From: Osmia lignaria lignaria
Taxonomy: Eukaryota > Arthropoda > Insecta > Hymenoptera > Megachilidae
Assembly (NCBI RefSeq): GCF_051020975.1
Contig: NC_135033.1
Location: forward strand, 1-64,000
Reading direction: 5' to 3'
Length of the DNA stretch: 64,000 nt
Each line of letters begins with the position of its first letter. Positions within the stretch are counted from its first letter, which is position 1. The notes under the pieces were generated by a model, which was given only the letters and a program-made list of their open reading frames with translations, was not told the origin of the DNA and did no database searches. Of this stretch, positions 53,601 through 64,000 are shown piece by piece. The translations under genes and the position numbers were made by a program.

Positions 53601-56600
53601 GTTAAATGTACATTGATCAGTGGGAATGAATCTGTATATGAAATTATATCTAATGTAGATATAGTAATAATGATATTGTTATTATATGTACATTGATCTG
53701 TGGGAATGAATCTGTATATGACAGTATACCTAATGTAGATATAGTAATAATGATATTGTTATTAAATGTACATTACATATCTATTGTAGATATGGTACTA
53801 ATAATATGGTTATGAAATGTACATTGATCTGTGGGAATGAATCAGTATATTACATTATATCGAATGTAGATATAGTGCTAATGATATTGTTATGAAAGGT
53901 GCATTGATCTGAGCGAATCCATCAGTATATTACATTATATCGAAAGTAGGTATGGTACTAATGATATGGTTATTATATGTACATATCTGTGGGAATGAAT
54001 CAGTATATTACGTTATATCGAATGTAGATATAGTGCTAATGATATTGCTATTAAAGGTGCATTGGTCTGTGCGAATGAATCAGTATATCACATTATATCG
54101 AATGTAGATATAGTACTAATGATATGGTTATTAAAGGTATATTGATCTGTGGGAATGAATCTGTATATGACATTATACCTAATGTAGATATAGTAATAAT
54201 GATATTGTTATTAAATGTACATTACATATCTAATGTAGATATGGTACTAATGATATGGTTATTAAATGTACATTGATCTTTGGGAATCCATCGGTATATT
54301 ACATTATATCGAATGTAGGTATGGTACTAATGATATGGTTATTAAAGGTATATTGATCTGTGGGAATGAATCAGTATATTACATTATATCTAATGTAGAT
54401 ATAGTACTAATGATATTGTTATTAAAGGTACATTGATCTGTGGGAATGAATCAGTATATTAGGTTATATCGAATGCAGATATAGTACTACTGATATGGGT
54501 ATTAAATATATTGATCTGTGGGAATGAATCAGTATATTACATTATATCGAATGCAGATATAGTACTACTGATATGGTTATTAAATATATTGATCTGTGGG
54601 AATGAATCAGTATATTACATTATATCGAATGTAGATTTAGTACTAATGATATTGTTATTCAATGTACATTGATCTTTGGGGATCAATCAGTATATTACAT
54701 TATATCTAATGTAGATATGGTGATAATAATATTGCTATTAATTGTACATTACGTATGTAATGTAGATATACTACTAATGATGTTGTTATTAAATGTACAT
54801 TGATCAGTGGAAATGAATCAGTATATTACATTATATCGAATGTAGATATAGTGCTAATGATATTGTTATGAAAGGTGCATTGATCTGTGGGAATCCATCA
54901 GTATATTACATTATATCGAATGTAGGTATGGTACTAATGATATGGTTATTATATGTACATATCTGTGGGAATGAATCAGTATATTACATTATATCGAATG
55001 TAGATATAGTGCTAATGATATTGTGATGAAAGGTGCATTGATCTGTGGGAATCCATCAGTATATTACATTATATCGAATGTAGGTATGGTAATAATAATA
55101 TTGTTATTAATGGTACATTACGTATGTAATGTAGATATACTACTAATGATGTTGTTATCAAATGCACATTGGTCAGTGGGAATGAATCAGTATATTACAT
55201 TATATCGAATGTAGATATAGTGCTAATGATATTGTTATGAAAGGTGCATTGATCGGTGGGAATCCATCGGTATATTACATTATATCGAATGTAGGTATGG
55301 TACTAATGATATGGTTATTAAAGGTATATTGATCTGTGGGAATGAATCAGTATATTACATTATATCCAATGTAGAGTTGGTAATAATGATATTGTTATTA
55401 ATTGTACATTACGTATGTAACGTAGATATACTACTAATGATATTGTTATTAAATGTACATTGATCAGTGGGAATGAATCTGTATATGAAATTATATCTAA
55501 TGTAGATATAGTATTAATGATACTCTTATTACATGTACATTGATCTGTGGGAATGAATCAGTATATTACATTATATCTAATGTAGATATGGTGATAATAA
55601 TATTGTTATTAATTGTACATTACGTATGTAATGTAGATATACTACTAATGATGTTGTTATTATAATGTACATTGATCAGTGGGAATGAATCAGTATATTA
55701 CATCATATCGAATGCAGATATAGTGCTAATGATATTGTTATTAAATGTACATTACATATCTATTGTAGATATGGTACTAATAATATGGTTATGAAATGTA
55801 CATTGATCTGTGGGAATGAATCAGTATATTACATTATATCTAATGTAGATATGCTAATAATGATGTTGTTATTAAATGTACATTGATCAGTGGGAATGAA
55901 TCAGTATATTACATTATATCGAATATAGATATAGTGCTAATGATATTGTTATGAAAGGTGCATTGATCTGTGGGAATCCATCAGTATATTACATTTTATC
56001 GGATGTAGATATAGTGCTAATGATATTGTTATTAAAGGTGCATTGGTCTGTGGGAACGAATCAGTATATTACATTATAGCGAATGTAGATATAGTACTAA
56101 TGATATGGTTATTAAAGGTATATTGATCTGTGGGAATGAATCAGTATATTACATTATATCGAATGTAGATATAGTACTAATGATATTGTCATTAAATGTA
56201 CATTGATCTTTGGGGATCAACCAGTATATTACATTATATCTAATGTAGATATGGTAATAATGATATTGTTATTAATTGTACATTACGTATGTAATGTAGA
56301 TATACTACTAATGATGTTGTTATTAAATGTACATTGATCAGTGGGAATGAATCAGTATATTACATTATATCGGATGTAGATATAGTGCTAATGATATTGT
56401 TATGAAAGGTGTATTGATCTGTGAGAATCCATCAGTATATTACATTATATCGAATGTAGGTATGGTACTAATGATATGGTTATTATATGTACATATCTGT
56501 GGGAATGAATCAGTATATTACGTTATATCGAATGTAGATATAGTGCTAATGATATTGTTATTAAAGGTGCATTGGTCTGTGGGAAGGAATCTGTATACTA

Positions 56601-59154
56601 CATTATATCGAATGTAGATATAGTGCTAATGATATTGCTATTAAATGTGCATTGGTCTGTGGGAATGAATCAGTATATTACATTATATCGAAAGTAGATA
56701 TAGTACTAATGATATTGTTATTAAATGTACATTGATCAGTGGGAATGAATCTGTATATGAAATTATATCGAATGTAGATATAGTAATAATGATATTGTTA
56801 TTAAAGGCACATTGATCTGTGGGAATGAATCAGTATATTACATTATATCGAATGTAGATATAGTACTAATGATATTGTCATTAAATGTACATTGATCTTT
56901 GGGGATCAACCAGTATATTACAATATATCTAATGTAGATACAGTAATAATGATATTGTTATTAAAGGCACATTGATCTGTGGGAATGAATCAGTATATTA
57001 CATTATATCGAATGTAGATATAGTACTAATGATATTGTCATTAAATGTACATTGATCTTTGGGGATCAACCAGTATATTACAATATATCTAATGTAGATA
57101 TAGTAATAATGATATTGTTATTAAATGTACATTGATCTGTGGGAATGAATCAGTATATTACATTATATCGAATGTAGATATGGTACTAACAATATGGTTA
57201 TTAAATGTACATTGATCTGTGGGAATGAATCAGTATATTACATTATATCTAATGCAGATATACTACTAATGATATTGCTATTAAATGTACATTGATCTGT
57301 GGGAATGAATCTGTATATGACAGTATACCTAATGTAGATATAGTAATAATGATATTGTTATTAAATGTACATTACATATCTATTGTAGATATGGTACTAA
57401 TGATATGGTTATGAAATGTACATTGATCTGTGGGAAGGAATCTGTATACTACATTATATCGAATGTAGTTATAATGCTAATGATATTGCTATTAAAGGTA
57501 CATTGATCTGTGGGAATGAATCAGTATATTACATTATATCGAATGTAGATATAGTACTACTGATATGGGTATTAAATATATTGATCTGTGGGAATGAATC
57601 AGTATATTACATTATATCGAATGTAGATATGGTGATAATAATATTGTTATTAATTGTACATTACGTATGTAATGTAGATATACTACTATTGACGTTGTTA
57701 TTAAATGTACATTGATCAGTGGGAATGAATCAGTATATTACATTATATCGAATGTAGATATAGTGCTAATGATATTGTTATTAAAGGCACATTGATCTGT
57801 GGGAATGAATCTGTATATGACATTATACCTAATGTAGATATAGTAATAATGATATTGTTATTAAATGTACATTACACATCTAATGTAGATATGGTACTAA
57901 TGATATGGTTATTAAATGTACATTGATCTGTGGGAATGAATCAGTATATTACGTTATATCGAATGTAGATATAGTGCTAATGATATTGTTATTAAGGTGC
58001 ATTGGTCTGTGGGAATGAATCAGTATATTACATTATATCGAATGCAGATATAGTACTAATGATATAGTTATTAAAGGTATATTGATCTGTGGGAATGAAT
58101 CAGTATATTACATTATATCGGATGTAGATATAGTGCTAATGATATTGTTATTAAAGGTGCATTGGTCTGTGGGAACGAATAAGTATATCACATTATATCG
58201 AATGTAGATATAGTACTAATGATATTGTCATTAAATGTACATTGATCTTTGGGGATCAACCAGTATATTACATTATATCTAATGTAGATATGGTAATAAT
58301 GATATTGTTATTAATTGTACATTACATATGTAATGTAGATATACTACTAATGATATTGCTATTAAATGTACATTGATCAGTGGGAATGAATCTGTATATG
58401 AAATTATATCTAATGTAGATATAGTAATAATGATATTGTTATTAAATGTACATTGATCTGTGGGAATGAATCAGTGTATTACATTATATCGAATGTAGAT
58501 ATAGTGCTAATGATATTGTTATTAAAGGTGCATTGATCTGTGGGAATGAATCAGTATATTACATTATATCGAATGTAGATATAGTACTAATGATACGGTT
58601 ATTAAAGGTATATTGATCTCTGGGAATGAATCAGTATATTACATTATATCTAAGATAGATATGGTAATAATGATATTGTTATTAATTGTACATTACGTAT
58701 TTAACGTAGATATACCGCTAATGATATTGTTAGTAAATGTACATTGATCAGTGGGAATGAATCTGTATATTACATTATATCGGATGTAGATATAGTACTA
58801 ATGATATTGTCATTAAATGTACATTGATCTGTGGGGATCAATCAGTATATTACATTATATCTAATGTAGATATGGCAATAATGATATTGTTACTAATTGT
58901 ACATTACATATGTAATGTAGATATACTACTAATGATATTGCTATTAAATGTACATTGATCTGTGGGAATGAATCAGTATATTACATTATATCGAATGTAG
59001 ATATAGTGCTAATGACATTGTTATTAAAGGCACAATGATCTGTAGGAAGGAATCTGTATACTACATTATATCGAATGTAGATATAGTGCTAATGATATTG
59101 TTATTAAAGGTACATTGATCTGTGGGAATGAATCAGTATATTATATTATATCGA
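50641..59154. repeat. 9.65-kb tandem duplication, copy II (8,514 bp)
   Basis: This is a near-identical copy of 40,992-50,640 lacking a 262-bp and an 874-bp whole-monomer segment. The uncommon TATATTATATTATATC near its right end (59,135) also marks the right end of copy I (50,621). Corresponding sites include 42,152 and 51,802, 45,373 and 55,023, 47,888 and 56,402, and 48,902 and 57,416. The differences seen are few and scattered. Confidence 0.9.
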
Positions 59155-60332
59155 ATGTAGATATAGTACTACTGATATGGTTATTAAATATATTGATCTG
59201 TGGGAATGAATCAGTATACTACATTATATCGAATGTAGATATAGTGCTAATGATATTGTTATGAAAGGTGTATTGATCTGTGAGAATCCATCAGTATATT
59301 ACATTATATCGAATGTAGGTATGGTACTAATGATATGGTTATTATATGTACATATCTGTGGGAATGAATCAGTATATTACGTTATATCGAATGTAGATAT
59401 AGTGCTAATGATATTGTTATTAAAGGTGCATTGGTCTGTGGGAAGGAATCTGTATACTACATTATATCGAATGTAGATATAGTGCTAATGATATTGCTAT
59501 TAAATGTGCATTGGTCTGTGGGAATGAATCAGTATATTACATTATATCTAATGTAGATATGGTGATAATAATATTGTTATTAATTGTACATTACGTATCT
59601 ATTGTAGATATGGTACTAATAATATGGTTATGAAATGCACATTGATCTGTGGGAATGAATCAGTGTATTACATTATATCGAATGTAGATATAGTGCTAAT
59701 GATATTGTTATTAAAGGCACATTGATCTGTGGGAAGGAATCAGTATATTACATTATATCGAATGTAGATATAGTGCTAATGATATTGTTATGAAAGGTAT
59801 ATTGATCTGTGGGAATCCATCAGTATATTACATTATATCGAATGTAGGTATGGTACTAATGATATGGTTATTATATGTACATATCTGTGGGAATGAATCA
59901 GTATATTACATTATATCGAATGCAGATATAGTACTAATGATATTGTTATTAAAGGTGCATTGGTCTGTGGGAATGAATCAGTATATTACATTATATCGAA
60001 AGTAGATATAGTACTAATGATATTGTTATTAAATGTACATTGATCAGTGGGAATGAATCTGTATATGAAATTATATCGAATGTAGATATAGTAATAATGA
60101 TATTGTTATTAAAGGCACATTGATCTGTGGGAATGAATCAGTATATTACATTATATCGAATGTAGATATAGTACTACTGATATGGGTATTAAATATATTG
60201 ATCTGTGGGAATGAATCAGTATATTACATTATATCGAATGTAGATATGGTGATAATAATATTGTTATTAATTGTACATTACGTATGTAATGTAGATATAC
60301 TACTATTGACGTTGTTATTAAATGTACATTGA
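59155..60332. repeat. Chimeric fragment of the 3.1-kb repeat
   Basis: Bases about 59,155-60,119 match the 3.1-kb repeat at about 26,746-27,710 (offset 32,409). At about 60,120-60,170 the order jumps to the later TACTACTGATATGGG monomer (equivalent to 28,404), skipping 691 bp, and continues to the CTATTGACGTTG short unit. After this the irregular block of the third copy begins. Confidence 0.8.
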
Positions 60333-63300
60333 TCAGTGGGAATGAATCAGTATATTACATTATATCGAATGTAGATATAGTACTAATGATATTGTCATTA
60401 AATGTACATTGATCTTTGGGGATCAACCAGTATATTACATTATATCTAATGTAGATATGGTAATAATGATATTGTTATTAATTGTACATTACATATGTAA
60501 TGTAGATATACTACTAATGATATTGCTATTAAATGTACATTGATCTGTGGGAATGAATCAGTATATTACATTATATCGAATGTAGATATAGTGCGAATGA
60601 TATTGTTATTAAAGGTACATTGATCTCTGGGTAATAATCAGGATATTACATGATATCTAATGTAGAATTGGTAATAATGATATTGTTATTAATTGTACAT
60701 TACATATGTAATGTAGATATACTACTAATGATATTGCCATGTAATGTACATTGATCTGTGGGAATGAATCTGTATAGGACATTATACCCAATGTAGATAT
60801 AGTAATAATGATATTGTTATTAAATGTACATTACATATCTAATGTAGATATGGTACTAATGATATGGATATTAAATGTACATTGATCTGTGGGAATCCAT
60901 CGGTATATTACATTATATCGAATGTAGGTATGGTACTAATGATATGGTTATTAAAGGTATATTGATCTGTGGGAATGAATCAGTATATTACATTATATCT
61001 AATGTAGATATGGTAATAACGATATTGTTATTAATTGTACATAACGTATGTAACGTAGATATACTACTAATGATATTGTTATTAAATGTACATTGATCAG
61101 TGGGAATGAATCTGTATATGAAATTATATCTAATGTAGATATAGTAATAATGATATTGTTATTAAATGTACATTGATCTGTGGGAATGAATCAGTGTATT
61201 ACATTATATCGAATGTAGATATAGTGCTAATGATATTGTTATGAAAGGTGCATTGATCTGTGGCAATCAATCAGTATATTACATTATATCGAATGTAGGT
61301 ATGGTACTAATGATATGGTTATTATATGTAGATATCTGTGGGAATGAATCAGTATATTACGTTATATCGAATGTAGATATAGTGCTAATGATATTGTTAT
61401 TAAGGTGCATTGGTCTGTGGGAATGAATCAGTATATTACATTATATCGAATGCAGATATAGTACTAATGATATGGTTATTAAAGGTATATTGATCTGTGG
61501 AAATGAATCAGTATATTACATTATATCGGATGTAGATATAGTACTAATGATATTGTCATTAAATGTACATTGATCTTTGGGGATCAATCAGTATATCACA
61601 TTATATCTAATGTAGATATGGTAATAATGATATTGTTCTTAATTGTACATTACATATGTAATGTAGACATACTACTAATGATATTGCTATTAAATGTACA
61701 TTGATCTGTGGGAATGAATCAGTATATTACATTATATCGAATGTAGATATAGTGCTAATGATATTGTTATGAAAGGTGCATTGATCTGTGGGAATCCATC
61801 AGTATATTACATTATATCGAATGTAGGTATGGTACTAATGATATGGTTATTATATGTACATATCTGTGGGAATGAATCAGTATATTACATTATATCGAAT
61901 GTAGATATAGTGCTAATGATATTGTTATGAAAGGTGCATTGATCTGTGGGAATCCATCAGTATATTACATTATATCGAATGTAGGTATGGTAATAATAAT
62001 ATTGTTATTAATGGTACATTACGTATGTAATGTAGATATACTACTAATGATGTTGTTATCAAATGCACATTGGTCAGTGGGAATGAATCAGTATATTACA
62101 TTATATCGAATGTAGATATAGTGCTAATGATATTGTTATGAAAGGTGCATTGATCGGTGGGAATCCATCGGTATATTACATTATATCGAATGTAGGTATG
62201 GTACTAATGATATGGTTATTAAAGGTATATTGATCTGTGGGAATGAATCAGTATATTACATTATATCTAATGTAGATATGGTAATAACGATATTGTTATT
62301 AATTGTACATAACGTATGTAACGTAGATATACTACTAATGATGTTGCTATTAAATGTACATTGATCAGTGGGAATGAATCTGTATATGACATTATACCTA
62401 ATGTAGATATAGTAATAATGATATTGTTATTAAATGTACATTACATATCTAATGTAGATATGGTACTAATGATATGGTTATTAAATGTACATTGATCTGT
62501 GGGAATGGATCAGTATATTACATTATATCCAATGTAGAGTTGGTAATAATGATATTGTTATTAATTGCACATTACGTATGTAACGTAGATATACTACTAA
62601 TGATATTGTTATTAAATGTACATTGATCAGTGGGAATGAATCTGTATATGAAATTATATCTAATGTAGATATAGTATTAATGATACTCTTATTACATGTA
62701 CATTGATCTGTGGGAATGAATCAGTATATTACATTATATCTAATGTAGATATGGTGATAATAATATTGTTATTAATTGTACGTTACGTATGTAATGTAGA
62801 TATACTACTAATGATGTTGCTATTAAATGTACATTGATCAGTGGGAATGAATCTGTATATGAAATTATATCTAATGTAGATATAGTAATAATGATATTGT
62901 TATTGAATGTACATTGATCTGTGGGAATGAATCAGTATATTACATTATATCGAATGTAGATATAGTACTAATGATATGGTTATTAAAGGTATATTGATCT
63001 GTGGGAATGAATCAGTATATTACATTATATCTAAGATAGATATGGTAATAATGATATTGTTATTAATTGTACATTACGTATTTAACGTAGATATACCGCT
63101 AATGATATTGTTAGTAAATGTACATTGATCAGTGGGAATGAATCTGCATATGAAATTATACCTAATGTAGATATAGTAATAATGATATTGTTATTAAATG
63201 TACATTGATCTGTGGGAATGAATCAGTATATTACATTGTATCGAATGTAGATTTACTACTAATGATATTGTTATTAAATGTACATTGATCTTTGGGGATC

Positions 63301-64000
63301 AATCAGTATATTACATTATATCTACTGTAGATATGGTGATAATAATATTGTTATTAATTGTACATTACATATGTAATGTAGATATACTACTAATGATGTT
63401 GTTATTAAATGTACATTGATCAGTGGGAATGAATCAGTATATTACATTATATCGAATGTAGATATAGTGCTAATGATATTGTTATGCAAGATGCATTGAT
63501 CTGTGGGAATCCATCAGTATATTACATTATATCGAATGTAGGTATGGTACTAATGATATGGTTATTATATGTACATATCTGTGGGAATGAATCAGTATAT
63601 TACGTTATATCGAATGTAGATATAGTGCTAATGATATTCTTATTAAAGGTGCATTGGTCTGTGGGAATGAATCAGTACATTACATTATATCGAATGTAGA
63701 TATACTACTAATGATATTGTTATTAAGGGTGCATTGCTCTGTGGGAATGAATCAGTATATTACATTATATCGAACGTAGATATAGTGCTAATGATATTGT
63801 TATTAAAGGCACATTGATCTGTGGGAATGAATCTGTATATGACATTATACCTAATGTAGATATAGTAATAATGATATTGTTATTAAATGTACATTACACA
63901 TCTAATGTAGATATGGTACTAATGATATGGTTATTAAATGTACATTGATCTGTGGGAATGAATCAGTATATTACGTTATATCGAATGTAGATATAGTGCT
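60333..64000. repeat. Third, rearranged copy of the irregular block
   Basis: From 60,333 the sequence follows copy II from about 50,895, the earlier 80-bp monomer being absent (offset 9,519 becoming 9,439). Near 61,700 it jumps forward, skipping about 2,535 bp of copy II (offset 6,904 at 61,927 against 55,023), so modules D and C are missing. The 262-bp segment lost in copy II is present here. From about 62,810 it follows orders seen near 17,650, 46,770 and 21,050 in turn. It runs off the window edge. Confidence 0.8.

Larger units (their letters stand above)
12229..64000. repeat. AT-rich 80/78/51-bp satellite array
   Basis: The remaining 51.8 kb is one AT-rich satellite family, about 30% GC, head-to-tail in one orientation. 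The full monomer is 80 bp; landmarks are GATCTGTGGGAATGAATCAG, TATATTACATTATATC, (G/T)AATGTAGATATAG, TAATGATATTGTTATTAAA and TGTACATT. A 78-bp variant loses 2 bp around TGTACATTGATC, and a 51-bp variant lacks about 29 bp between TGTACATT and TAATGTAG. At the average monomer size measured in one higher-order repeat (75.6 bp), this is roughly 685 monomers. I found no interrupting sequence. The array runs off the right edge. It shows no evident similarity to the 142-bp family, and I do not recognise it. Confidence 0.97.

Noticed and set aside
12871..63699. Plus-strand open frames of 61-99 codons encoding a hydrophobic 26-residue repeat (ICGNESVYY...)
   Set aside because: They occur only where 78-bp or 51-bp monomers, both divisible by three, happen to keep frame between 80-bp units. 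Starts and stops lie at fixed monomer positions, and copies are spaced by satellite duplication lengths. No codon-level constraint or gene context is visible.
1..64000. CRISPR array
   Set aside because: Repeats directly abut one another and the whole unit is repeated; there are no unique spacers between short identical repeats, and no cas genes.
12229..64000. Common origin of the 80-bp and 142-bp families
   Set aside because: Apart from short AT-rich words I saw no shared ordered segment; base composition, length and landmarks differ.
1..64000. Telomeric or ribosomal DNA repeats
   Set aside because: No TTAGGG/TTAGG-type short tandem runs and nothing resembling rRNA or spacer genes was found; unit sizes and sequence do not fit.
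12229..64000. Mitochondrial or plastid AT-rich control region
   Set aside because: Over 50 kb of hierarchical satellite with no tRNA, rRNA or organelle genes, adjoining a second satellite family, fits nuclear heterochromatin far better.

Overview
The 64 kb window is entirely tandemly repeated satellite DNA. I found no protein-coding gene, RNA gene, transposable element, CRISPR array or stretch of unique sequence in it. Two unrelated satellite families meet head-on at about 12,228. This layout is typical of constitutive heterochromatin in a eukaryotic chromosome: (peri)centromeric, subtelomeric, or on a sex or B chromosome. Nothing in the sequence identifies the species. The left family keeps its CpG dinucleotides, which weakly favours a lineage with little germline CpG methylation.

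Region 1 (1-12,228) is an array of a 142-bp monomer, about 46% GC, all in one orientation. It holds 86 complete units plus a fragment at each edge. Phase is almost perfectly kept: across the array only 11 bp are lost, by a 1-bp deletion in the unit at 2,568-2,708 and a 10-bp deletion in the unit at 2,993-3,124. There is no regular higher-order repeat. Instead, blocks of about 2 to 8 units recur at offsets that are whole numbers of 142 bp (6, 13, 16, 17, 25, 32 and others), a patchwork of segmental copies.

Region 2 (12,229-64,000) is an AT-rich family (about 30% GC) with an 80-bp monomer, a 78-bp variant and a 51-bp internally deleted variant. In the repeat parsed in full, every 51-bp unit follows a particular 80-bp subtype, forming a 131-bp composite. 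From 12.2 to 25.3 kb the order is irregular, with local duplications (2,616-bp and 820-bp offsets). From 25.3 to 41.2 kb it is organised as a 3.1-3.2 kb higher-order repeat (42 monomers in the 3,177-bp form), and its copies alternate as a 6.28 kb dimer. From about 41 to 59.2 kb a 9.65 kb block is tandemly duplicated; the second copy is shorter by exactly 262 + 874 bp, both whole-monomer deletions. A shorter, rearranged third copy runs from about 60.3 kb to the window end.

Short open frames occur throughout on both strands of region 1 and on the + strand of region 2. They are by-products of the repeat sequence: 142 and 80 are not multiples of three, so frames rotate from unit to unit, and the longer frames coincide with 78-, 51- or 132-bp variants that happen to keep frame. 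What is of interest here is satellite structure and evolution: junctions, nested higher-order repeats, unit-precise deletions and short dyad symmetries. I see no sign of a gene-encoded system.
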